From: JBBQDZ01 sp038237515 | GTDB taxonomy: Bacteria; Actinomycetota; Thermoleophilia; Gaiellales; Gaiellaceae | Length of the DNA: 64,000 nucleotides | Assembly (NCBI GenBank): GCA_038237515.1 | Contig: JBBRYP010000016.1 | Span: 1-64,000 of the forward strand | Direction: 5' to 3' | The notes under the pieces: model-generated | The model's input: only the letters and a program-made list of their open reading frames with translations | Database searches by the model: none | What the model was told of the DNA's origin: nothing | In this document: positions 43,273 to 51,657 of the stretch, piece after piece | Numbering within the stretch: position 1 is the stretch's first letter | How the letters are laid out: the number at the start of each line of letters is the position of its first letter | Made by a program: the position numbers and the translations under genes

Positions 43273-43544
43273 CGGTCGTGCTAGGTGGGGAGCTAGCGGT
43301 TCCCTGAACCCGCGATCCGCTCTAGCGGGACCGAATGCCGCCCGAGGGGCAACTCGTTCGGGGCTTGGGCTCACGCACGCGGCGTTGACGGTCAGGTTCC
43401 GCGCACTGGGAGCATCCGAACCGCGTCAGATCCGGGAGGAAGCAGCGCTAAGGATTCCCTCTCAGGTGCCGCGGCTCTGCCTGACCCGAGCCAGCGACGC
43501 GAGTTCCTCCCGAGTGGAGAGCAACGACGGCGGATGCACGACCG
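43273..43544 (+). ncRNA. ffs: Signal recognition particle RNA, large bacterial type
   Basis: About 272 bases. Ends pair as CGGTCGTGC (43273-43281) with GCACGACCG (43536-43544). The 5' domain has GTGCTAGGTGGGGAGCTAGC followed by TTCCCTG, as in the Bacillus scRNA Alu domain, and the conserved S-domain loop is GTCAGATCCGGGAGGAAGC at 43425-43443. Presence of the 5' Alu domain makes this the long form, not the short 4.5S form. It lies upstream of dnaX-ybaB-recR, as in Bacillus. It binds Ffh and targets membrane proteins. Confidence 0.93.
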
Positions 43545-43571
43545 GGCCGAAAAGCTCGTACACTTTTCGCG

Positions 43572-44054
43572 GTGCGGGGTCTCCTTATGCTGCTTGCTCT
43601 TGCCGTGGCTCTTGCGCTGCTCGCCGGCTGCGGCGGGAACAGCGCGCGGCTCTCGAAGGGCGAGTTCGTCAAGAAAGCCGACGCAATCTGCGGCTCCGCG
43701 CAGAAGGGCATTCCGCGCATCCCCGCGAGTCTCGGCAAGAACTTCGATCCGGCGACCGCCGACGAGACGGGGCTCGCCGCCTTCGGAACCTACCTCGAAA
43801 GTGTCGTCACCGTCTTCCGCACAGAGTTGCGCGACCTGCGCAAGCTCCACCCTCCTTCGGACTTCCAGAAGAGCTACGACGCCACTCTCGATCTGCTTGA
43901 CAAGGGCGTCAAGGAGGGCGGGGAGGCGGCCGTGGCGGCGCGCGCCGGCGATCGAGCCAAGGTGCAGGCGAGGCTTTCCGAGAGCGACGGGCACTTCAGG
44001 AGCGCGAACAAGATCGCGCGAGACTACGGCCTGAAAACCTGCGGCAGCAGCTAG
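43572..44054 (+). CDS. Small lipoprotein of unknown function
   Basis: A 160-residue protein with a lipoprotein signal: hydrophobic LLMLLALAVALALLAGC with lipobox LAGC. The mature part is helical and charged (KGEFVKKADAICGSAQKGIP; FQKSYDATLDLLDKGVKEGG) and has a second and third Cys (C40 and near the end) that may form a disulfide. GTG 43572 is the natural start. Similar small helical lipoproteins are frequent in this kind of actinobacterium; function unknown. It sits between the SRP RNA and dnaX. Confidence 0.8.
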   Translation: MRGLLMLLALAVALALLAGCGGNSARLSKGEFVKKADAICGSAQKGIPRIPASLGKNFDPATADETGLAAFGTYLESVVTVFRTELRDLRKLHPPSDFQKSYDATLDLLDKGVKEGGEAAVAARAGDRAKVQARLSESDGHFRSANKIARDYGLKTCGSS

Positions 44055-44104
44055 GGGCAGCGGGGCGAGCGGCGCCCCCGCCTTCTGATTGAATCGCCCG
44101 GAGG

Positions 44105-45679
44105 ATGACGGCCCTCTACCGGAAGTACCGCCCGCTCGATTTCGACGAGGTCGTGGGGCAGGAGCAGGTCGTCCGGACGCTCCGAAACGCGATCGAGCAC
44201 GACCAGCTGCGCCAGGCTTACCTGTTCGCAGGCCCGCGGGGCACCGGTAAGACATCGCTCGCCAGGATCCTCGCGAAGGCGCTGAACTGTGCGCAGGGGC
44301 CGACGGCGACCCCGGACAAGACCTGCAACGCCTGCCGGTCGATCGCGAACGGCGTCTCTCTCGACGTCGTGGAGATGGATGCCGCGTCGCAGCGCGGCAT
44401 CGACGACATCCGCGAGATTCGCGACCACGCCGTCCTCCAGCCGGTCGAGGGGAAGTCCAAGGTCTACATCCTCGACGAGGCGCACCAGCTGACCGATGCC
44501 GCCTGGAACGCCCTCCTGAAGCTGATCGAGGAGCCCCCGCCGCACCTGGTCTTCGTGTTCTGCACGACCGACCTCGCGAAGGTGCTGCCGACCGTGCGGT
44601 CGCGCTGCCAGACGTTTGCCTTCCAGCGGCCACGATTCCCGGAGCTCGTCCGGCTCCTGCGCCGCATCGCCGAGGGCGAAGGCATCGATGTTCCGGACTC
44701 GGCGCTGCAGCTCGTCGCGCGTTCAGCGCGAGGGAGCTTCCGCGACGCCGTCTCGACGCTCGACCAGCTGAACGCCGCGACCGAGAGCCGGATCACGGTC
44801 CAGGCGGTACTCCAGCTTCTCGGCACCGTCGAGGAGCTCGCGCTGTTCCAGCTCTGTGATCTCGTCGTCGACAAGGACACCGCGGGGGCGCTCACGTTCG
44901 TCGAGGAGCTCTCCGAGCAGGGCCAGGACCTCGGGCGGCTCGTCGTCGACCTGCTCGAGCATCTGCGCCACCTCCTGCTCGTCCAGCACATGGGCGAGGT
45001 ACCGGAATCCCTGCCCGTGACCGAGGAGACGCGCGAGCGGCTGCGGGCGCAGGCGAACCAGGTCGGCGAGGCGACGGTCCTGCGGCTCTGCGACCTGCTG
45101 GCGGTCGCGGTGGACGATCTCCGTCAGGGCGGGGATCCGCGGCTCCCCCTCGAGCTCGCGCTCGTGAAGGTGACGAGGCCGAGTGCGGACCTCTCGCAGG
45201 AGTCCCTCGCCTACCGGCTGGAGCTGCTCGAGCAGCGGGCGCCGACGACCGCGCCTGCACGCGAGACGTCGAACCCGCAAGAGCAGGCGGCTGAGCCGGT
45301 GCGTGAGCTTCCGTCGCTCGAGCTCGAGCAGCTGCGAGAGGCGTGGCCTCGCACGATCCTGCCGGCCGTGGAGCGGCGCTCGATCCCGACGGCGACGCTC
45401 TACGGTGAAGCCTCCCCTGTCCGGCTCGTCGACGACACACTGACCCTCGAGTTCCCGCGTGCGGCGTCGTTCCATAGGCAGATCGCGGAGGAGCCCAAGA
45501 ATGCGACCGTCCTCGCGGAGGCCCTCTACGAGGTGACCGGCCGAAGGCTCGCGCTCGAGTTCGCGGTCGGAGAGAACGGCGGTGTGCCGGACAGCGACAA
45601 TGACGAGCCCACGAGCGAGGAGGAATTCATCTCGATGCTGAAGGATCAGCTCGACGCGCGGGAGGTGGAGGAGCGGTGA
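44105..45679 (+). CDS. dnaX: DNA polymerase III subunit gamma/tau
   Basis: A 524-residue clamp-loader subunit. AAA+ domain with YRKYRPLDFDEVVGQEQVVR, Walker A GPRGTGKTS, a zinc module reduced around NCAQG...TCNACRS, Walker B YILDEAHQL, sensor 1 and SRC (VRSRCQTFAF), then lid and oligomerisation domains (to about 365) and a short tau-type tail. GGAGG abuts the ATG directly, an unusually short gap. No slippery A-run for a gamma frameshift product was noticed. First gene of a + strand run with ybaB, recR, lysC and asd. Confidence 0.95.
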   Translation: MTALYRKYRPLDFDEVVGQEQVVRTLRNAIEHDQLRQAYLFAGPRGTGKTSLARILAKALNCAQGPTATPDKTCNACRSIANGVSLDVVEMDAASQRGIDDIREIRDHAVLQPVEGKSKVYILDEAHQLTDAAWNALLKLIEEPPPHLVFVFCTTDLAKVLPTVRSRCQTFAFQRPRFPELVRLLRRIAEGEGIDVPDSALQLVARSARGSFRDAVSTLDQLNAATESRITVQAVLQLLGTVEELALFQLCDLVVDKDTAGALTFVEELSEQGQDLGRLVVDLLEHLRHLLLVQHMGEVPESLPVTEETRERLRAQANQVGEATVLRLCDLLAVAVDDLRQGGDPRLPLELALVKVTRPSADLSQESLAYRLELLEQRAPTTAPARETSNPQEQAAEPVRELPSLELEQLREAWPRTILPAVERRSIPTATLYGEASPVRLVDDTLTLEFPRAASFHRQIAEEPKNATVLAEALYEVTGRRLALEFAVGENGGVPDSDNDEPTSEEEFISMLKDQLDAREVEER

Positions 45680-46014
45680 AGCAGCCGAACATGAACCAGA
45701 TGATGCAGCAGGTGCAGCAGATGCAGGAGCAGATGCTGAAGGCGCAGGCCGAGGCGGAGAAGGAGGAGGTCTCAGCATCGGCGGGCGGCGGCATGGTGAC
45801 GGTCAAGGCGAACGGTGCGATGGAGATCACCTCGCTCCAGATCGACCCGAAGGCAATCGATCCCGACGATCCCGAGCTCCTGGCCGACATGGTGCAGGCG
45901 GCGACGAACGAGGCGCTGCGCTCAGCCAAGTCGATGATGGAGTCGAAGCTTGGCGGCGCGATGGGCGGCCTCGAGGGGCTCGGGCTCGGGGGGCTTGGGT
46001 TGCCGGGGATCTAG
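45676..46014 (+). CDS. ybaB: YbaB/EbfC family nucleoid-associated protein
   Basis: A 112-residue protein: Gln/Met-rich N-terminal helix (MNQMMQQVQQMQEQMLKAQA), central strands with VTVKANGAMEITSLQIDP, C-terminal helix and a Gly/Leu-rich tail. GTG 45676 overlaps the dnaX stop (GTGA). Members bind DNA as tweezer-like dimers. The dnaX-ybaB-recR order is conserved in many bacteria. Confidence 0.94.
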   Translation: MKQPNMNQMMQQVQQMQEQMLKAQAEAEKEEVSASAGGGMVTVKANGAMEITSLQIDPKAIDPDDPELLADMVQAATNEALRSAKSMMESKLGGAMGGLEGLGLGGLGLPGI

Positions 46015-46087
46015 GGATGGGCGCGCCCTGTTCCGGCCATGGCCGGTTGGGTCACTAACTGGGGGCCGGCCGCTTGCCTCCCTCCAG

Positions 46088-46105
46088 TTCCAGCGTATTC
46101 TGGAA
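46088..46105. promoter_or_regulatory. Inverted repeat upstream of recR
   Basis: TTCCAG and CTGGAA are separated by six bases, 75 bases before the recR start in the 165-base ybaB-recR gap. It could be an operator or part of a processing hairpin. It does not match the usual actinobacterial LexA box. Confidence 0.3.
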
Positions 46106-46179
46106 ATGCGCACGTGTCTGTGACGAAAGTGCACCGGGAGCGTCACGGCCCGTCCGGGGGACACGGCTAACCTGAGCAG

Positions 46180-46770
46180 GTGCTCTCGCCGGCGGTCGAC
46201 AACCTGGTCGCACAGCTGACGCGGCTCCCCGGCGTCGGCACCCGAACGGCTCAGCGACTTACCTTCCACCTCCTGCGGGTGCCGAAGGACGAAGCGCACG
46301 CGCTCGCAGCTGCGATCCACGACGTCAAGGAGCGCGTCCGCTTCTGCCGGGAGTGCGGGAACCTGACCGAGGAGGAGCTTTGTGCAATCTGCCGCGACGC
46401 CCGGCGCGACCACGCCATCATCTGCGTCGTGGAGCAACCCGCTGACCTGATCTCCGTCGAGCGCACGGCGGAGTACCGCGGGCTCTACCACGTCCTCGGC
46501 GGCGCCCTCTCGCCCATCGACGGCGTCGAGCCGGAGCACCTGCGGATCGACGAGCTCATCGGACGCGTCGAGCGCAACGGGGTTGAAGAGGTCGTCCTCG
46601 CGACGAACCCGAACATGACGGGCGAAGCGACCGCCGCCTACCTTGCGGATCGCCTTCGCGGGCGAGCCCGCGTCACACGGCTCGCGAGCGGCCTTCCCGT
46701 CGGCGGCGATCTCGAGTACGCGGACGAGGTGACACTCGGGCGGGCACTCGCGGGACGCCGGGAGATGTGA
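46180..46770 (+). CDS. recR: Recombination protein RecR
   Basis: A 196-residue protein with the helix-hairpin-helix LTRLPGVGTRTAQRLTFHLL, the C4 zinc site CREC...CAIC, and a Toprim domain (ICVVEQPADLISVERTAEYR, GGALSPIDGVEPEHL). RecR loads RecA onto SSB-coated gaps with RecF/RecO. The GTG start is 165 bases from ybaB and its stop overlaps the lysC start (GTGA). Confidence 0.95.
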   Translation: MLSPAVDNLVAQLTRLPGVGTRTAQRLTFHLLRVPKDEAHALAAAIHDVKERVRFCRECGNLTEEELCAICRDARRDHAIICVVEQPADLISVERTAEYRGLYHVLGGALSPIDGVEPEHLRIDELIGRVERNGVEEVVLATNPNMTGEATAAYLADRLRGRARVTRLASGLPVGGDLEYADEVTLGRALAGRREM

Positions 46771-48032
46771 CGAGACCCATGGCCGCAGTCGGCTACCAAG
46801 CGCTTCCCGAGGTCGTTCGGGGCCCGGAGCGTCCGGGCCTCCTCGTGATGAAGTTCGGCGGCACCTCTGTCGGCGACACCGAAAGGCTGAAGTCGGTCGC
46901 GCAGCGCCTCGTCGTTGCACGCGAGAGCGGCGCCCAGGTGGTCGCGGTCCTTTCGGCCATGGGTAGCACGACCGACGAGTTGATCGAGCTGGCCCGGCGG
47001 ATCTCGCCGGCGCCGAAACCACGGGCGATGGACATGCTGATCTCGGTCGGCGAGCGGATCTCGGTCGCGCTCGCGGAGATGGCGATCCACGACCTCGGTC
47101 ACGAGGCGGTGGCGCTCACAGGCTCGCAGGCAGGCATCGTCACCGACACGGCGCACACGAAGGCGAAGATCGCGCAGATCAGGCCGCACCGGATCCACGA
47201 GGCACTCGACGCCGGGAAGATCGTGCTCGTGGCGGGCTTCCAGGGGGTCTCGACCACATTCGAGATCACGACGCTCGGCCGCGGGGCCTCCGACGCCACC
47301 GCGGTCGCACTCGCGGCCGCGCTAGGGGCTGATGCCTGCGAGATCTACACGGACGTCGAGGGGGTCTTCACCGCAGACCCCCGCATCGTGCCACAGGCGC
47401 GCAAGCTGCACGCCGTCAGCCACGAGGAGATGCTCGAGATGGCCGCCTCGGGGGCGAAGGTCCTGATGCTCCGCTCCGTCGAGCTGGCCAGGAACTACGG
47501 TGTGACGATGCACGTCCGGTCGACCTTCTCGGGCGAGGAGGGCACCTGGATCCGCGAGGAGGACGCACGCATGCTCGAGAAGGCGATGATCTCGGGTGTC
47601 ACTCACACCGTCGAGGAGACGCTCTACCGAGTCGACGGGTCGGCGCCGGCGCAGCTGTTCAGCGCACTCGCCGCGGCCGGTGTGAACGTCGACACGATCC
47701 TGCAAACCGGACAGGAGATCGTCTTCTCCGCTCCCTTCGAGGATCGCGGGGACGCCACGCGGACGCTCGACGCCCTGGAGGTGCGCTGGTCGGCGCGCGA
47801 CGACCTGGGCAAGGTGAGCGTGATCGGCGCCGGCATGAAGAGTCATCCCGGCGTTGCGGCCCGCACGTTCTCGACGCTGGACGCGATCGGAATCCAGCCG
47901 GCGATCGTCAACACCTCGCCGATCAAGATTGCGTGCTTCGTGGATCGCGACGACGTGGACCGGGCGGTTCGAGCTCTCCACGACGCCTTCGAGCTCGACC
48001 GGCCGGGCGCGGAGAGGCCGCATGCGGGCTGA
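46767..48032 (+). CDS. lysC: Aspartate kinase
   Basis: A 421-residue enzyme: kinase domain with VMKFGGTSVGD (about 27-37), GERISVALAEMAI, TLGRGASDATAVALAAALGA and TDVEGVFTADPR, followed by two ACT domains (ISGVTHTVEETLYRVDG; VSVIGAGMKSHPGVAARTFS) for feedback control by Lys/Thr. First step of the aspartate pathway, followed by asd. GTG 46767 overlaps recR; a later ATG at 46779 is also possible. Confidence 0.94.
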   Translation: MTRPMAAVGYQALPEVVRGPERPGLLVMKFGGTSVGDTERLKSVAQRLVVARESGAQVVAVLSAMGSTTDELIELARRISPAPKPRAMDMLISVGERISVALAEMAIHDLGHEAVALTGSQAGIVTDTAHTKAKIAQIRPHRIHEALDAGKIVLVAGFQGVSTTFEITTLGRGASDATAVALAAALGADACEIYTDVEGVFTADPRIVPQARKLHAVSHEEMLEMAASGAKVLMLRSVELARNYGVTMHVRSTFSGEEGTWIREEDARMLEKAMISGVTHTVEETLYRVDGSAPAQLFSALAAAGVNVDTILQTGQEIVFSAPFEDRGDATRTLDALEVRWSARDDLGKVSVIGAGMKSHPGVAARTFSTLDAIGIQPAIVNTSPIKIACFVDRDDVDRAVRALHDAFELDRPGAERPHAG

Positions 48033-48972
48033 CCCCCGCCTCGGCGTCGTCGGTGCGACGGGCGCGGTCGGCACGATCACCCTCGCCCTCCTCGCCGAGC
48101 GCGGCTACCGCGACGTCCGCGGCTTCGCGTCGGAGCAATCGGTGGGAAGGCGGCTGCCGTTCGGGGACGGCACCCTCGTGGTGGAGCACGCGACCGCGGA
48201 GGCGCTCGCAGCGGGCGAACTCGACGTCTGCCTCTTCTCGGTCGGCAGCGCGGCCAGCCGGGAGCTGGTTCCGCACGGGATCGCGGGAGGTGCCCTATGC
48301 GTCGACAAGTCGGCTGCCTTCCGGCTCGCCGACGGCGTGCCGCTCGTCGTCCCCGAGGTGAACGGCGACCGGGCGCTCGAGCACGAGGGCGTCGTCGCCA
48401 ACCCCAACTGTTGCACGATCCCACTGACCTGCGTGCTGAAGCCGCTCCATGACGCGGCCGGCCTCGCACGCGTCAGAGTCGCGACCTACCAGTCGGTCTC
48501 GGGAGCCGGAGCACAGCGCATGGAGCGCCTCCTCGCAGAGCCTCCGCACGAACACGACGTCGTCATGGACTGGGAGTTCGAAGGGGACGAGTCCGAGGAG
48601 GAGTCGAAGCTCCGGGCCGAAACCCGGAAGATCCTCGAGCTGCCGGACCTGCCGCTGAGCGCAACCTGCGTGCGCGTGCCGGTGCTCGTCGGCCACTGCG
48701 AAGCCGTATGGGCGGAGTTCGAGCGGCCGCTTGCGGTCGAGCGGGCCCGCGAGCTGCTGGAGGCCGCACCCGGCGTTCGACTCGAGGACCTCCCGACTGC
48801 CTCGCGCGCAGCAGGCATCGACGACGTTCTCGTCGGCCGCATTCGCGGCGACGGCGCAAGCGAGAACGGGATCGCCCTCTACCTTGCTTCCGACAACCTG
48901 CGCAAGGGCGCCGCCCTGAACGCGATTCAGATCATGGAGCTCGTGGCAGACCGCGAGCGCATCGCCGCCTAG
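48022..48972 (+). CDS. asd: Aspartate-semialdehyde dehydrogenase
   Basis: A 316-residue NADPH enzyme. N-terminal LGVVGATGAVGTITLALLAE, catalytic Cys in VVANPNCCTIPL, substrate region YQSVSGAGAQRMERL and catalytic His in VPVLVGHCEAV. ATG 48022 has GGAGAGG 5 bases ahead and overlaps lysC by 11 bases. It reduces aspartyl phosphate for Lys, Met, Thr and diaminopimelate synthesis. Confidence 0.95.
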   Translation: MRADPRLGVVGATGAVGTITLALLAERGYRDVRGFASEQSVGRRLPFGDGTLVVEHATAEALAAGELDVCLFSVGSAASRELVPHGIAGGALCVDKSAAFRLADGVPLVVPEVNGDRALEHEGVVANPNCCTIPLTCVLKPLHDAAGLARVRVATYQSVSGAGAQRMERLLAEPPHEHDVVMDWEFEGDESEEESKLRAETRKILELPDLPLSATCVRVPVLVGHCEAVWAEFERPLAVERARELLEAAPGVRLEDLPTASRAAGIDDVLVGRIRGDGASENGIALYLASDNLRKGAALNAIQIMELVADRERIAA

Positions 48973-49595
48973 TACGGGCCGGGGGGCGCCGGAACCGGCG
49001 CTGGCGTGAAAGCTTCCTTCACCACCCGCAGCACCTTCTCACGGCGCCCTTCTAGCACCGGTTGAAGGCCACCCAGCTCGAGCCGTGCGAGCTCGACCCG
49101 GCCCTGAGCGCGGACGGTGAAGAAACCAAGGTCCGCCAGAAAGTCGCGCGGGAAGACGGTACGGTGCACGAGGAATCGCTCATACGCGGACTCTCCTTCC
49201 GGATAGCGGTACGCGAAGGCCTCGAGCGCCTTCGCCCGCTTGTCTCTGACCTCCCCGATCGCGGCCAGGAAGAGCGACTGGAGCACCCATGGCGTCGAGC
49301 GATCCACGACGTACGCGCAGGTGACGAGGACGGCGTCGTCGCTAGCGGGCCCCGCCGGGAGATCCGCGGCGCGCGGGAAGAGGCTGGACGGGCCGTACTG
49401 CATCGACCCGAGAGTTCGGCCCGTCTCGTCGTAGTAGACGGTGCCCCACGCGCCCCAATCCTCCTCGGCCTTCGCGACCCACCGCTGCTTGTTCGCCCGG
49501 CGTCCGACGCGCGACTGCCACCAGACGCAGTCGTGGCAGACGCTCGGCGCGGTCTCGAGCGTGGCGCCAGTCAGTCCTGCGAGCCTGACCCCCAC
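48969..49595 (-). CDS. GNAT-like acetyltransferase with N-terminal CxxC
   Basis: A 208-residue protein. It starts with SVCHDCVWWQSR (a CxxC that may bind metal), then a GNAT-like core (EEDWGAWGTVYYDETGRTLG, VLVTCAYVVDR, LADLGFFTVRAQGRVELARL). The acetyl-CoA loop is poorly conserved, so activity is uncertain. GTG 49595 overlaps the end of the metallophosphoesterase gene by 25 bases. It is convergent with asd and overlaps its stop by four bases. Confidence 0.65.
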   Translation of the reverse strand: MGVRLAGLTGATLETAPSVCHDCVWWQSRVGRRANKQRWVAKAEEDWGAWGTVYYDETGRTLGSMQYGPSSLFPRAADLPAGPASDDAVLVTCAYVVDRSTPWVLQSLFLAAIGEVRDKRAKALEAFAYRYPEGESAYERFLVHRTVFPRDFLADLGFFTVRAQGRVELARLELGGLQPVLEGRREKVLRVVKEAFTPAPVPAPPGPY

Positions 49596-50410
49596 CCTCG
49601 CGATTGTAGGGTCAGCTCGGTGGCTTCCGGGCGCGCGAGGAAGCGGAACGGGACGAAGGTCGTCCCGAGGCCAGGCGACACGTGCAGCACGCCGGCAGGG
49701 CGGCGGTAGACGCCCTGCACGTAGCGCCAGTTCATCTGCGAGAGGCGCAGCTTGCCGCCCCAGTAGGGCACGCAGATCTGGCCCGCGTGCATATGACCGG
49801 CGAGCACCAGGTCGAACGTCCCGGCCGGCAGGCGATCCACGACCGCCGGGAAGTGGCACAGGAGTATGCGCAGTTCGGCCTGCGGGTCGGCGAGTGCCTC
49901 CGGGCCGGAGGTTCCGTGACGGTAGGAGCGCGGGTCGGCCCCGACGATCTGCACTCGCCGGCCGCGGAGATCGAGCGTTCGCGCCTCGTCGCCGAGCAGC
50001 GTCGCAGCGCCAAGGTCGACATCGCGAACAGGGCGCGAGAACGGGTCGCGGCTGTGGGCGAAGTCGTGGTTGCCGAGGACGGCTAGGCAGTTCGGCAGGC
50101 CCTCGAGCAGGCTACGGAGCCGGGTCGCTGCTCTCGGGTGGGAGAGCAGGTCACCCGTCAGGAGGACGAGGTCGGGCTCGAGCTCATGCGTCCATTCGAT
50201 CGCCCGCGCCACCGCCCGGGATCCGCGGGAGGGAAAGCCGAGGTGGAAATCGGACAGATGGACGATCCTCAGGCCGGCAAGCTCGTGCGCGAGGCCTTCG
50301 ATCCCGACGGGAAGCTTTCGAAGCCTCACCCAGCCGGCCTCGAAGTGCCCCCACGCGAGTACGCATCCCGCCAAGAGGGCGGGCGCGCCCAGGAGCGAAG
50401 CCGGCTTCAT
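49571..50410 (-). CDS. Metallophosphoesterase (YkuE/YaeI-like)
   Basis: A 279-residue enzyme with an N-terminal hydrophobic anchor (ALLAGCVLAWGHF) and all metal motifs: SDFHLG, TGDLLSH, LGNHDFAH, CHFPAVVD and GHMHAGQ. Relatives cleave UDP-diacylglucosamine or other phosphodiesters at the membrane. ATG 50410 starts right at the hydrophobic segment. Followed by the acetyltransferase-like gene with overlap. Confidence 0.9.
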   Translation of the reverse strand: MKPASLLGAPALLAGCVLAWGHFEAGWVRLRKLPVGIEGLAHELAGLRIVHLSDFHLGFPSRGSRAVARAIEWTHELEPDLVLLTGDLLSHPRAATRLRSLLEGLPNCLAVLGNHDFAHSRDPFSRPVRDVDLGAATLLGDEARTLDLRGRRVQIVGADPRSYRHGTSGPEALADPQAELRILLCHFPAVVDRLPAGTFDLVLAGHMHAGQICVPYWGGKLRLSQMNWRYVQGVYRRPAGVLHVSPGLGTTFVPFRFLARPEATELTLQSRGWGSGSQD

Positions 50411-50745
50411 CGCCGCCCGGTGCGCAGTGTTGCCATGTCGGTCACGATCCCGTGCCGATACTGTCTCGAACTCGTCACACCTTCACGGATACGATCGCAG
50501 CGGGGAGGAGGACAGGGGCACCTTCGGCTGCCCCCGTCCGAAAGGGACATGGCCCTGTGGCAGCCGACGAACGAAAGGATCGATCGGCGACGCAGCGCTG
50601 GAGCGACCATCAGGCCTAGTCGCGCGCGATCGCGCTGTGAGCCGTGGAGCCAGTCTGAAACGGGCGCTGCCACCGGCTGAACAGATGCCAAGGAGCGCGC
50701 AACGCGCGCCCGTCAGACGATCGATCTGGGTTCCCGATCGAACAT
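50411..50745. other. Intergenic region with a hairpin
   Basis: This 335-base gap separates two minus-strand genes. Several short open frames exist, none with a recognisable product. A stem at 50511-50520/50529-50538 (GACAGGGGCA with TGCCCCCGTC, one mismatch) around CCTTCGGC stands out. It may end the sdh operon or be part of a leader for the phosphoesterase gene. Confidence 0.4.
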
Positions 50746-51657
50746 CTAGACCTCGAGCTTCTCCACGATCGGCTTGACCGACACGACGTGGCGCTTGAAC
50801 TTGAGTTCGGATTCCTCGAGTCCCGCGGCCACCCCGATCAGCTGCGAAAGGTGCAGGATCGGCATCTGGAAGCTCCGGCCCGTGGCGGCCTCGAGCTTCT
50901 GCTGCCAGGCGTCAAGCGACAGGTGGCAGAGCGGGCAGGGCGTCACCATCACATCCGCCCCCGCCTCCATCGCCTGCTCGATCGGCTGGATCAGCTCCCC
51001 GAGCGCCGTCTCCTCGCGCGCCTGGATGATCGGGAAGCCGCAGCACTTGATCTTCGCCGGGTAGTCGACCGGCTCGCCACCGCAGGCCTCGATGATCGCC
51101 TCGAGCGACCAGGGCCGATCCGGGTTTTCGAAGCCGAGGAGCTTCGAGGGCCGCAGGATCTGGCAACCGTAGAACGGCGCCACCCGAAGGCCCTTCAGTC
51201 CCTTGTGCGCGGCCTGCTTCAGGCGTTCATAGCCCTCGCCCTCGGCGATCAGCCACAGCAGGTGCTTCACCTCGATCCCGCCGCTGTAGCGCGGGACCCC
51301 CACCCGCTCGAGGTTCTCGTTCACCCGTGCCCGCAGCTTGTCGTCGCCCTGGAGCTGGAAGTTCGCCTGCCGGAGGTTGAGCGTGCAGACGTTGCAGATC
51401 GTCATCAGGGTGTCGGCGCCCGTCGCCTCCCCGTAGGCCAGGATCCGGGCGTTCAGGTGCAGGTAGTAATCGGGCTCGGCCTCATGGATGTCGCCCGCGC
51501 CGCAGCACGTGACCGACTGCAGCTCGTCGAGCTCGAGGCCCACCATCGGTGCGAGCGCCTGCGTCGAGGAATCGAGCTCCTTGGCCGAGAGCGCCGCGAG
51601 GCAGCCCTTGTAGTAGGCAACCTTGCGCAGGCCCGTTCCGTTCGTCGACATCGTCAT
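50746..51657 (-). CDS. HdrB-like Cys-rich (CCG) subunit, probable SdhE-type succinate dehydrogenase partner
   Basis: A 303-residue protein with two CCG domains: YYKGC ... VTCCGAGDIHEA ... CNVC, and PFYGCQILRP ... KIKCCGFPIIQAREE ... TPCPLCHLSLD. These bind a non-cubane 4Fe-4S cluster in heterodisulfide reductase HdrB and occur in archaeal-type succinate dehydrogenases as SdhE. It directly follows sdhB with an ATGA overlap (a second ATG at 51651 has better spacing to GGAGGG). No SdhC/D anchor gene is present, so this subunit probably passes electrons to quinone or another acceptor at the membrane. Confidence 0.88.
   Translation of the reverse strand: MTMSTNGTGLRKVAYYKGCLAALSAKELDSSTQALAPMVGLELDELQSVTCCGAGDIHEAEPDYYLHLNARILAYGEATGADTLMTICNVCTLNLRQANFQLQGDDKLRARVNENLERVGVPRYSGGIEVKHLLWLIAEGEGYERLKQAAHKGLKGLRVAPFYGCQILRPSKLLGFENPDRPWSLEAIIEACGGEPVDYPAKIKCCGFPIIQAREETALGELIQPIEQAMEAGADVMVTPCPLCHLSLDAWQQKLEAATGRSFQMPILHLSQLIGVAAGLEESELKFKRHVVSVKPIVEKLEV

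Noticed and set aside
50433..50680. Short plus-strand frame starting MSVTIPCRYCLEL
   Set aside because: Crosses a hairpin region between minus-strand genes, no conservation evidence and two other frames look equally open.
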